Of a DNA stretch of 35,436 nt, positions 8,229-17,200 are shown piece by piece (within the stretch, counting starts at the first letter, position 1; every line of letters begins with the position of its first letter). The notes beneath the pieces are model-generated. The model was not told the origin of the DNA. It searched no databases and was given only the letters and a program-made list of their open reading frames with translations. Made by a program: the position numbers and the translations under genes. The stretch is taken from contig CAMORO010000020.1 of NCBI GenBank assembly GCA_946623875.1, positions 1 through 35,436 of the forward strand, in the 5' to 3' direction. The stretch comes from an uncultured Lachnospiraceae bacterium. GTDB lineage: Bacteria; Bacillota; Clostridia; Lachnospirales; Lachnospiraceae.

Positions 8229-10241
8229 TTACATTTCATTCTTGAGTTTCTGCTTGTCCTCATACATTGCCTTGTCTGCACGGTCAAATATTTCAGATAC
8301 AAGACTGTCCGTCTTCGGATCATATTCCGCCATTCCGGCAGCAAGGATCGGACCCATGCCGGTCTTCTGATTCTCCCTTACCGTCGCCCTCAGCTTATCT
8401 ATCAGTTCCTGCCTTATTGCATGATCGCTGCCTCTTAAGAACACAACGAACTCATCTCCGCCCACCCTGAAAACGGGACTGTGAACAAATGTATCGCACA
8501 GTAGCTTCGCTGAGGCTCTGATATACTCATCGCCTGCCACATGACCTTCATTATCATTTATCATTTTCAGGTTATTGGCATCACATACTACGATCGCAAA
8601 AGTCAGGTAATCCATACCGTTGTCGATATTGGACTGTACCGACCGTTCAAGTTCCCTGTATGCGGTCTTGTTCTTCGTTCCTGTCATTTCGTCGCGTCGT
8701 GCCAGTTCCTTCTCATTATTGAGCTCTTTTAAAACCTGCTTCTCCTTCTTTACCTCATTATCTATATTCTCCACACCTATAATGAAATGGTTCCCATCGC
8801 TGGTCTTACGAACGGTCATCCTCACATAATGTGTCTTACCGTTGATCGCAAGACGATAATCCAGACTGTATCTTTTCCGATGCGAAAGTGCTCTGATCAG
8901 ATGATCCCTGTCAAGGAAATCAGCCACTATATCATGATCGTTTTTATGAACAACAATGCAGATATCCCGGAGTGCTTCATCATAGAAGTCCGTGCCTGCC
9001 TGTCTTACCTCCAACTGACCGTAGATATCGTTGGAACCGTAGCCGACGTATTCTCCGCTGGTCACATTTACATAGTAGATCACGTCGTAATTGGAAGCGA
9101 GACTTTCAGCGATCCTGCCAAAAGTGATGTTCTTCTTCTGATTCTCCATACGCATGGTTTCTTCAGTGATCTCATCATCGATATCCTTTTCATACAGGAC
9201 AAAATGCTTCCCGTCACCGGACAGCATCACCGTGAAACGGAAATATCTGGGTTCTCCCCCTACCATGATCCTGTATTTATATGAATATGACTTCCTTCCT
9301 TCCAGATGCTTAAGCATTGTATCCTTGTAGTAAAGACTCTTCGCGAACTCTCTGTCATCAGGATGAGCATATTTTTCGGCATTCTTACGGGTCTCGGCAT
9401 AGAAATCCTTCCCGAGTGCCGGCACGTTCATGGACTCATATTCGGGGCTTTTTGAGAATTCACGGTACTCTCCGGTCTCTATAACAATGTAATACATTGC
9501 TTCGTAGTCCTCTGCAAGACTGGTCGCTATATTGTCGTATACCTCTTTTTCCTTCTTCTCCCCTTCTTCCACAAAGGAATGGATCACACATATTCCTATT
9601 ATGAGTCCCATCGCATAGGATGGGAAAGACGGATCGATGATCTGAAATATAAGAAAGATTTCCATCACCAGACTTGTAAGACCTACGGCTGAATACCGGA
9701 TCCTCTCCTGTCCGGTGGTTTTACTCGCTATATACAGCATATATGCGGAAACTGTCATATACAGAACGATCTGAAGCAGGAAAACAATATATCTGCCCTG
9801 CCCTGGCACATATTCCTGCCTGTCATTAAACGAAAAAACAAAAGCATGGAAACGGTTGAACATAAGACATATAAGTCCGAATACGAACAACGCCCACACC
9901 GAAAACAGAAGTACCCTGCTGCGGCGGCGTCTTTTGTCCAGATACGCAACCACGTAACGCGCCCAGGTCAGCATTGTAAGAAACATGAAAATGAAATAAA
10001 AGACCGTATCAGAATAAAGGATGGGGAAAAGCTTACTTATATCATGATGTTCATACAGGAGCCCCCATGCGATATCCGTTATATAATACAGGATTGCCGC
10101 AATGAGAAAATACCTGTAGCGGACAGCAACCTTACGGCCAGCTTCCTCCTGTTCTTCCAAGCCGGCGTTCTTAAAGACCGCATCCCTGTTTATTATTAAA
10201 TGAAGTATAAGAGCAAGTATGCTTATGCACGAATAATACAT
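8229..10241 (-). CDS. Membrane PAS-PAS-GGDEF diguanylate cyclase
   Basis: A 670-aa signalling protein. The first ~220 residues hold about seven hydrophobic segments (membrane sensor). Two similar PAS-like units follow (each with a YVNVTSGEY / YIVIETGEY start and a KRYSLDYRL / KSYSYKYRI strand). The C-terminal ~150 residues are a GGDEF domain with the intact signature RVGGDEFVVF (GGDEF at 594-598) and the DEMTGTKNK entry motif, so c-di-GMP synthesis is expected. The upstream product-inhibition site RxxD is absent (VHSP at that place), suggesting no classic feedback. GGAGG lies 13 bases before ATG. It has its own promoter at 10268-10296 and stands outside the large signalling operon, though next to it. 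Confidence 0.9.
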   Translation of the reverse strand: MYYSCISILALILHLIINRDAVFKNAGLEEQEEAGRKVAVRYRYFLIAAILYYITDIAWGLLYEHHDISKLFPILYSDTVFYFIFMFLTMLTWARYVVAYLDKRRRRSRVLLFSVWALFVFGLICLMFNRFHAFVFSFNDRQEYVPGQGRYIVFLLQIVLYMTVSAYMLYIASKTTGQERIRYSAVGLTSLVMEIFLIFQIIDPSFPSYAMGLIIGICVIHSFVEEGEKKEKEVYDNIATSLAEDYEAMYYIVIETGEYREFSKSPEYESMNVPALGKDFYAETRKNAEKYAHPDDREFAKSLYYKDTMLKHLEGRKSYSYKYRIMVGGEPRYFRFTVMLSGDGKHFVLYEKDIDDEITEETMRMENQKKNITFGRIAESLASNYDVIYYVNVTSGEYVGYGSNDIYGQLEVRQAGTDFYDEALRDICIVVHKNDHDIVADFLDRDHLIRALSHRKRYSLDYRLAINGKTHYVRMTVRKTSDGNHFIIGVENIDNEVKKEKQVLKELNNEKELARRDEMTGTKNKTAYRELERSVQSNIDNGMDYLTFAIVVCDANNLKMINDNEGHVAGDEYIRASAKLLCDTFVHSPVFRVGGDEFVVFLRGSDHAIRQELIDKLRATVRENQKTGMGPILAAGMAEYDPKTDSLVSEIFDRADKAMYEDKQKLKNEM

Positions 10242-10267
10242 TTCCGACTATGATCCTCCCCGATCAT

Positions 10268-10296
10268 ATTTTATCATTAAGTATGTTATATGACAA
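10268..10296 (-). promoter_or_regulatory. Sigma-70-type promoter of the diguanylate cyclase gene
   Basis: On the minus strand TTGTCA (10291-10296) is separated by 17 bases from TAAAAT (10268-10273), which also has the TGn extension. The expected start site is ~10261, some 20 bases before the ATG at 10241. Confidence 0.7.
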
Positions 10297-10387
10297 TTTA
10301 TTTTGTATCACCCGGAAAAACAAGAATTGCAGCTATTGTTTGAAAACTATGATATGCTTACAGAAATATAATCAACAAATAATTTCA

Positions 10388-10434
10388 GTTATAACCGATT
10401 ATAACTTTCTATCTCAGTTATAATTGGTTATAAC
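10388..10434. promoter_or_regulatory. Two tandem 18-bp palindromes (operator-like) upstream of the diguanylate cyclase
   Basis: GTTATAACCGATTATAAC at 10388-10405 and GTTATAATTGGTTATAAC at 10417-10434 share perfect 7-bp arms (GTTATAA/TTATAAC) around a variable 4-base centre. Both are followed by the same TTT. Their centres are 29 bp apart. They lie ~95-140 bp upstream of the cyclase promoter, in the 347-bp space after the symporter stop. They look like binding sites for a dimeric regulator; the regulator is unknown. Confidence 0.55.
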
Positions 10435-10468
10435 TTTGAATCCATGATATATTTTTTCTGCCGAAAAA

Positions 10469-10582
10469 TCAAGCCATTTTACAGACAGGAAACGTCCATA
10501 AGTGCAGGAGCTTACTGAAAGTTCCGGCCCGGATACTCTTCCACTCCGTGACGACAAAGAATACACCGACCAGCCAGAACAT
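10469..10582 (-). pseudogene. Short membrane-helix ORF, possible glycosyltransferase C-terminal remnant
   Basis: A 37-codon reading frame starts nine bases after the symporter stop, in the same frame. It begins MFWLVGVFFVVTEWKSIRAG and ends LLHLWTFPVCKMA. The helix, then E-W-K, then an aromatic F-P, is reminiscent of the last membrane segments of processive family-2 glycosyltransferases (PgaC/HasA-like), after which the similarity stops. There is no ribosome-binding site of its own. It may be a decayed remnant, or a natural readthrough tail of the symporter gene. The family resemblance is from memory and weak. Confidence 0.3.
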
Positions 10583-10588
10583 GATAAT

Positions 10589-12190
10589 TCAGGTATGCCC
10601 TTGTTCAGGCATATTAACACAATCCGATTTCCATGCGCTCATAAGCAGTTCAAGCTGCAGACAGTATCCGTTCATGGCAGGAAGAAGATATCCCACTGTC
10701 GAACCTACGATAACCGCAAGAGGCATCATTGAAAGATCCGTTCCGCAGGCCGAGAAAAGTATCGGCAGTACCGCAAACGCAGATCCCGGAATGGGCGGCG
10801 CCGCAATGGCAACGACCACCGCCACGAATACAAGCTTGGCAAGCGTTATCGGATCTACAGCTCCCGAGCTCATGTCTGCCAGCACCCATACAATGGATCC
10901 GAGCATTATGGCACCGTTCGGCATATAGAAGACAATACCGAAGGGAAGGCTGAAATCCGTAAGCTTTTCATCAATACCCCATTTTTCCTTACAGCACTTC
11001 ATGCTTTCCGGCAGGGCAGATACCTGTGAACTGGTTGTCAGATTGATGAGCAACGAGGGAAGCTGTGCCTCATACAACCGCTTAAACGGCAGTTTTGTCA
11101 CCTTCAGTGTCCTGATCACGGTAATGCTTATCGTAATGGCTGCACCGGCAAGTGATATGACAATGATCTTGGATACATCGGCAAGATGAGAAATCCTGCC
11201 ACCGATCAGCAGATTTGCCAGGCCAAAATATACCAGCAGCGGAAGCAGCTTACATACAGCAACCATCATCCCGTTGATAAGAAGCGAAAACTCATTAAGT
11301 ATCTGTCTGAGCTTAGCCACCCTGTCTCCGAGTCCGAGCATTACGCCCCCGATAAACATGGCCAGAACGATAACCTGCATATCGTTGTCGATCCGAAACG
11401 GCTCGATCAGATTCCCGGGAATGATATCAAGCACCAGAGTAAGAAGGTCTGAAAATACGTTTCTGCCGCCCGCAGACTTCATTCCGGTCACCAGCCCCAT
11501 CGGAATGCCTATCACAAGCATTGCGGCCATGGCAATTCCGTATGTAAGCATCATACGTTTCACAAGCTTTCCCCCCAGCTTTCCAAAGGAGGACAGATTT
11601 TCCATTCCCACAATTCCGATGATAACAGCACAGAACACAAGTGGAGTCGCAAGCTCGGAAAAAACGGATGTCATCTTGGAGAATACTCCCGAGACAAAGG
11701 GCAGAAGATATCCGTCACGTACAGGAGCCGGAAGCCATCCCGACAAAAGCCGGGTGAACAGTGCCAGTACAGCCGCACACAAAATGCCTGTTAGCATAAC
11801 GTTTTTTCTCGGCAAAAGATTTGCACGCACTATAACAACGTTCCGATTTTGTCTTTCCCTGAAAACATAGCGGGGGTAAACACCCATCAATGCAAGCAGA
11901 TCATAACTGGTTCCCATGTCGGGCGCGATATCAAGCGGATTGAATTGGGTACCGGTCTGCGAAATCTCAAAATATATATGGTCAAACGCCCTGATACCCC
12001 GGATCGTACAGGGCGTCTTGGTACCGTAGGCTTCACGGAAACGAAGCAGCACTTCCTCAAGTGACAACTGAAGCTTTTTTAAATCGGTTGCCCTTTTTCC
12101 CGCAACCTTAATATATTCTTCCTGTGTACGTTTGGACCATTTGTCAATAACATTATCAGTCAAATAGTCAGAATCCTGAAAGAAAACCAT
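10589..12190 (-). CDS. Dicarboxylate/amino-acid:cation symporter (DAACS) with kinase-ATPase-like N-terminus
   Basis: A 533-aa membrane protein. Residues ~132-520 match the GltP/DctA sodium:dicarboxylate symporter fold: eight or so membrane spans, a serine-rich hairpin TTSSQVSALP matching the family TSSSAATLP, and MPNGAIM in the place of the family NMDGT. The first ~130 residues are soluble and unusual for this family; LQLSLEEVLLRFREAY looks like the N-box helix of a GHKL (histidine-kinase/anti-sigma) ATPase, though the glycine-rich boxes are not clear. GGGAGG precedes ATG. It is the last gene of the signalling operon, 16 bp after the response regulator. It may act as a transporting sensor. 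The altered substrate motif means the substrate cannot be named. Confidence 0.85.
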   Translation of the reverse strand: MVFFQDSDYLTDNVIDKWSKRTQEEYIKVAGKRATDLKKLQLSLEEVLLRFREAYGTKTPCTIRGIRAFDHIYFEISQTGTQFNPLDIAPDMGTSYDLLALMGVYPRYVFRERQNRNVVIVRANLLPRKNVMLTGILCAAVLALFTRLLSGWLPAPVRDGYLLPFVSGVFSKMTSVFSELATPLVFCAVIIGIVGMENLSSFGKLGGKLVKRMMLTYGIAMAAMLVIGIPMGLVTGMKSAGGRNVFSDLLTLVLDIIPGNLIEPFRIDNDMQVIVLAMFIGGVMLGLGDRVAKLRQILNEFSLLINGMMVAVCKLLPLLVYFGLANLLIGGRISHLADVSKIIVISLAGAAITISITVIRTLKVTKLPFKRLYEAQLPSLLINLTTSSQVSALPESMKCCKEKWGIDEKLTDFSLPFGIVFYMPNGAIMLGSIVWVLADMSSGAVDPITLAKLVFVAVVVAIAAPPIPGSAFAVLPILFSACGTDLSMMPLAVIVGSTVGYLLPAMNGYCLQLELLMSAWKSDCVNMPEQGHT

Positions 12191-12206
12191 AATTGCCTCC
12201 CAATCA

Positions 12207-12971
12207 TCATCTTATCTTAATATCAAGGTATTCCAGCAGGTCGTCACGTGTGGTGGATTTAAGGACATAGCCGGCAGGTTTGAGCGACATCACTCTCCGT
12301 ACACTTTCCTTGGTACCGATACCTGTTAAGAATATCACGGGTATATCCATTGTTTCTTCCTCCTGCCTTAACATCTGCAATACCTGGGGGCCGTCAACAA
12401 CAGGCATTTCGTAATCCAGCAGGATAAGGTCGACCTTATTCTTTAACAGGAAGGTAATGGCCTGCATACCGGCTGTAACGATATCTACCCTGTATTTATA
12501 TTTTATCCATTCTTTGACCATTTTGGCATAGGAAGGATCATCATCAACGATCAGTATCCTTTTCTTATCCATTGCCGCTTCCGGTCCCATAATGGCATTG
12601 TCTATCGCATGGCGCAGCAGATCCATCTCAATGGGTCTGTTGATCCAGGCGTAGTCACCGATAACCGGCATTAAGCGGAACAGGCTGTCATGATCGGTTT
12701 CTTCACCTATAATGATCATGCTTCTTCCACTGTCGTTGACTTTCCCGCAGATATATCCCATCTCGTCCAGTTTATCCCTGTTATCGGTTATATTGCTTGG
12801 AAGATACAGAAGGAAGAGATCGGTACTGCCGGCAAGATCCCTTATCCTGGCGAAATTATCTGACAGGATCGATGCATTGTAGCCGGCATCATTCAGCTTT
12901 CTCTCGATTCCCTTCACAACAACACTGTACTGTAACACTACCAGTACAAGGCTTTTCCGTTCTGCGCTCAT
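12207..12971 (-). CDS. Response regulator with tandem receiver domains, no output domain
   Basis: A 254-aa protein. Residues 137-254 form an intact receiver: acidic pocket IVDDDP (141-146), phospho-acceptor Asp in LILLDYEMP (D186), Thr in FLTGIG, conserved Lys in YVLKST (K238). Residues 6-127 have the same fold pattern (LVLVVLQYSVV, then LFLLYLP, then MIIIGEE, then NRPI) but lack the Asp acceptor, so it is a degenerate receiver. There is no DNA-binding or enzymatic output, so it likely acts as a phosphate shuttle or by protein contact. ATGA overlap with the gene upstream shows translational coupling. Confidence 0.88.
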   Translation of the reverse strand: MSAERKSLVLVVLQYSVVVKGIERKLNDAGYNASILSDNFARIRDLAGSTDLFLLYLPSNITDNRDKLDEMGYICGKVNDSGRSMIIIGEETDHDSLFRLMPVIGDYAWINRPIEMDLLRHAIDNAIMGPEAAMDKKRILIVDDDPSYAKMVKEWIKYKYRVDIVTAGMQAITFLLKNKVDLILLDYEMPVVDGPQVLQMLRQEEETMDIPVIFLTGIGTKESVRRVMSLKPAGYVLKSTTRDDLLEYLDIKIR

Positions 12972-13945
12972 TTAGGCTCCTCCTCCAGGATCTCACAGTA
13001 CACCAGCGTCTGATTAATAAGCTGATATGCCACCTCGCCAAATGTAACCGGACCTGTGTATGGCGGAATCTTCTGTCCGCTCAGATTTCCAAACTGATAA
13101 TTCAGTATGCAGTTGCATGACAGGACAGGATTACGCGCACCGGCTTCATTGATCTTTTCCCTGAATCTTGCAGCGTAATCATCCACGTTCACGGCAAATC
13201 TGTATTCTATATTCCGAAAAACGGGCGCATAGAAGCTTACCTCGCCGTCAGCCACATCTTTAATGGAAGTATTGATATATGAACCGTTGTAATCAGCCAC
13301 AAGCGGCATCTTGGTGTCTATACCTGTCTTTTTTATGTATTCGGAGAAAGTCACTTCCTGTCCGTTTACCGTGCATTTCGTAACACTCAGATCATTATCG
13401 TAGAACCGGATGACCGGATCTGTCTTATCATCAGAAAAGATGTTAATCATATTTATCATGGCGCTCTTACCTTCCGGGAGCTTAATATACATCGCAACTG
13501 CCTTATCGGTATACGATACACCTCTCGTACCGTCATAGACTGAAGCTGTTCCGTTGGTGGTCAGATCAAAGCCTGATATCCATCCAACGGTCGGATGCAT
13601 CAGCAGTTCCTCCACTTCCGGGGCTTCCTTTGCGTACTTGGTCGCAACCAAAGAACCGTAAGGCATTATCAGCATGGTAAGTCCGTTGTCATAGCATTCT
13701 TCAACGATCTGAAAGATATTGTATTTCCCGTAAGATTCAACCCTTATCTCTTCGGCATAGTCTATTTCATTTACAAACAGCCGCTCTTTCGTCATAAGTC
13801 CGCCTTCTTCACTGATAAAATAGGGCGTGGTCCCGCCTATCCATTTCCCCTTCGGAAGCTGACGCAAAAGTGAGTCATCGGCTGCAATATGCAAAATTTT
13901 TCCTTCATTTATCAAACGTACTGCCTCATCTAATTTAACAAGCAT
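12968..13945 (-). CDS. FIST-like protein of unknown function
   Basis: A 325-aa soluble protein with no signal peptide or membrane span. No catalytic motif is evident. The C-terminal stretch NCILNYQFGNLSG, then TGPVTFGEVAYQLINQTLVY, is reminiscent of the end of FIST-type sensory domains (GEIAP...NQT), which bind small ligands next to signalling modules. The N-terminal residues include KGKWIGGTTPYFI, also seen in FIST-type proteins as a surface loop. The family call is tentative. TAAGGAGGT precedes ATG. It overlaps the response regulator start by ATGA and follows a 72-aa protein by 34 bp, so it belongs to the phosphorelay operon, perhaps as its ligand-sensing input. Confidence 0.7.
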   Translation of the reverse strand: MLVKLDEAVRLINEGKILHIAADDSLLRQLPKGKWIGGTTPYFISEEGGLMTKERLFVNEIDYAEEIRVESYGKYNIFQIVEECYDNGLTMLIMPYGSLVATKYAKEAPEVEELLMHPTVGWISGFDLTTNGTASVYDGTRGVSYTDKAVAMYIKLPEGKSAMINMINIFSDDKTDPVIRFYDNDLSVTKCTVNGQEVTFSEYIKKTGIDTKMPLVADYNGSYINTSIKDVADGEVSFYAPVFRNIEYRFAVNVDDYAARFREKINEAGARNPVLSCNCILNYQFGNLSGQKIPPYTGPVTFGEVAYQLINQTLVYCEILEEEPK

Positions 13946-13979
13946 TTAAGATTTACCTCCTTATATTTGTCACAACTGT

Positions 13980-14198
13980 TCACAGTGCTGCTATATTGGC
14001 AAGATCGACCTTTGCAACTATAGGATACTTTGCCAGAAATTCATCCATTTCCTTCATGCATGTATCCATATCCACCGAACCGGCCCTGAGCCTTTTCTGC
14101 ATTTTTGAGATCAGCATATTGAAAGCCAGATTCGCCGATGTGTATCTGAGCTCTCCACGCAGGATCTTCTCAACCTTTTCCTTAACTGCCACTTCCAT
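13980..14198 (-). CDS. Small 72-aa protein of the signalling operon
   Basis: A short, helix-rich, soluble protein (MEVAVKEKVEKILRGEL start, KYPIVAKVDLANIAAL end). AAAAGGAGGAG lies at good distance from ATG, and the gene is spaced 15 bp from the hybrid kinase and 34 bp from the FIST-like gene, so it is a real operon member. No family is recognised. It may be an adaptor for the kinase or FIST-like protein; that is inference from position. Confidence 0.72.
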   Translation of the reverse strand: MEVAVKEKVEKILRGELRYTSANLAFNMLISKMQKRLRAGSVDMDTCMKEMDEFLAKYPIVAKVDLANIAAL

Positions 14199-14213
14199 AA
14201 TACTCCTCCTTTT

Positions 14214-17200
14214 CTAACCCAGTACCTCTATCATACCATCATAGTCAAACCTGTCGGCTTTCTCAAGGACAAGATCGAATCTTTCCTTTTGAGATTCAGG
14301 TATGGCATAGTCTTCTATCTCCTTCAGTATGTCCTCAATCATGTCGCTGTCCATGTCTTCCGCCGCTGCCTTAAGCCCTTCATAGATACTCTCCATCAGG
14401 AATTCATCCGCAACCGGCTTTGAAGGGGCATCGTCCTTTGACTTATCATTATCGAATATCGGGGAAAGAGCCTCAAGATAACTCATATACTCATCCATCA
14501 CGAAAGCATGATTTTCCTTTATATACTGAATGTTATCACCCTTACCCGCCATTTCCAGCTTCTCCGCACTGTCTCCCAGTTCCATGGCTCCCACAAGCCT
14601 CGCCGAACTCTTAAGTGCATGTATCTTTATCGTATAATTCTCCCAGTCCCCTGATAAATAGCAGTTTTCAAGCTCCGTGTGCTTATCCTTTATGGAATCA
14701 TGGAATATCCGAAGGACTGCCCTGAAAGCCTGCTCTGATCCCGAATTCCTGATAGCGGTCTCTGTATCGATTCCCGCGATTTCGTTTAACGGAATTTCCT
14801 CTGAGACGCTTTCGCTGATGCCCGGTTCATCATACGATAACAACTGAGCGACATCTTCCATGCCGGCATCGGCAAGCTCCTCATCCGTGACATTCCCCTC
14901 AGCCTCTTCAACCGCTGTATCCTCATCCGCAGCCACATCTTCCAGATTCACATCGTCTATAAATGATGCTATGTTATATGACTTATTTGACTTAAGCAAA
15001 TACAGTATACCGAAGGCTCCCGGACCGCAGTTGGAAGTAATTGCGGCTGAAGCCTGCTGAAAGATCACATGCTTAAAATCGGCTGTCTTCCTGACCTCTT
15101 CCTCGATCCATCTGAGCACATCAGTACTCACACCGGCATATGTAATGAACAGAATATCCGTATCGGGTATTGTATCGGGCGGAAGCGCACTGTTTATGTA
15201 CTTGCGGTAGGCTCTTTTGGTCCTTCCGATCCATGTGCCGCCGATCCTCATCCTGTCATTCCTTATCCTTATGACCGGATGAATACTTAATGCTTCGGCT
15301 AATTTATGCAGTCTCATGCCCACAAGTCCCTTTTTTGCCATATACTCTGTGGTATTGATGATAAAGCTGCATCTGAGCCGTTTCTTAACCGTTTCAAGTT
15401 CGGCTGTTATTTCTTCAACCTGCTTCCCCTGCTGCACCAGCTTGTAAGCTATCAGCACCAGAATACCCGTAGCACTTGAGACACATTCCGAATTTATGAC
15501 CGTAACATTATCAAAAGATTTCGCCGCCTCGTATGCATTCCTGTAATCATTGCTCATACCTGAGGTGATGGCTATATGAATGAGATGATGTGTATTCTTT
15601 AAATTATCGGCGAAGAATTCAGTGTATTCCGCTTCATCGGGAGGCGAAGATACTGCTTCTTTGCCCGCGCTTATATGTTTGATCAGTTCGTTTGCATCCA
15701 TATGGATCCCGTCCCTGAATACACCACTTTCCGTCTTTACGGTACAAGGCATAATGGGGATATGAAGCTTTCTGATCACCGTATCGGGAAGATCGCACAT
15801 ACTCGAGGATGTAATGATGACAGAAAACTTGTGAGCGTATTTATCCGTTGTATGTATCTCTTCACCATCACCTGTCATGACGGATCTCAATATGATCTTC
15901 TCATCCGAAATATAACGTATGAGCATTTCCTCCATGGCTTCACCGGAAACGGGCTTTACAAGATATCCGTCGAAGCCTGCCTGATTGTACAATTCCCTGT
16001 TCCTGCTTCCCGCATTTGCGGTAAGAATAATAACGGGTGTATTTCTGTTCAGACCGCCGGTTTGATTTCTCAGAGCTTCAAGACATTCTATTCCATCCAT
16101 GCCGGGCATCAGATGATCCATGAAAATGGCATCATAATGGGCTCTGATACACATTTCCAGAGCTTCGTTCCCGCTCTTTGCCACATCGATCGCCATATCC
16201 GTATCTTCAAGCAGCCTCCGCTCCACCTCTAAATTCATTTCGTTATCATCTACGATAAGTATCCTGACTTCAGGGGCAAAGAAGCGGCTCTCGTACGCAT
16301 TTCTCTTCACCATCTGCTGATTGTGGATGTTGAGCTCACCCACCATTGTGCGGTCGGATACTTCCTGCTCTATCGTAAAAGTAAAGGTGGATCCTTCTCC
16401 GTATACACTGTTGACGGTAACGGTTCCGTTCATCAGTTCAATAAGCTGTTTAACTATACTGAGTCCGAGACCAGTCCCTTCGATATGACGGTTTTTGCCT
16501 TCGTCCACCCGTTTGAAAGCATCAAACAGATAAGGTATATCCTCCTTCTTTATTCCCATTCCGGTATCCGATACGGACACTATAAGCTCTATCTTATTAT
16601 CGCCGGTTTCCCTGCTCTCGACACGGAGGCCGACACGCCCCCTTACCGTATATTTAACGGCATTGTTAAGCAGATTTATGATGATCTGCTTAATACGTAC
16701 TTCATCTCCGTACAAAACGGTGGGAACCTCCGGATCAACGATCACCTCAAATCCCAGCCCCTTATCATTGGCCCGAAGCCACATCATATTTACGATCTCG
16801 GACAGCATATCGCCTATACGGTAATCAACGGGGACTATATCCATACTCCCGGCTTCTATCTTCGAGAAATCGAGTATGTCGTTGATAAGTGCAAGGAGCA
16901 TTTTCCCGGAACCCTGTATACCTGCGGCGTCCCTGATCACATCATCCGAAGCATACTGATCCCTCAGTATCAGTTCATTAAGCCCGAGAATTGAATTGAT
17001 CGGAGTCCTTATCTCATGGCTCATGCTTGAGAAGAACCTGTTCTGCGCGCGGTTAAGCTCTTCCACTCTTTCGGCTTCCGCCAGAGCCCGTTTATTTTCT
17101 TCCGCGAAGATCATCTTCTGATACATCAGCATTATAAAAATACAGATACCTACCAGAATGACCGATACCAGCGAATCCATAAAGCCCATTTTCATTGTGT

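Noticed and set aside
10297-10588. c-di-GMP riboswitch before the diguanylate cyclase
   Set aside because: The conserved GEMM-type core sequence and its two-hairpin layout are not seen.
10414-10620. 68-codon minus-strand frame over the end of the symporter
   Set aside because: It lies in a different frame, overlaps the symporter end and the palindromes, and has no ribosome site.
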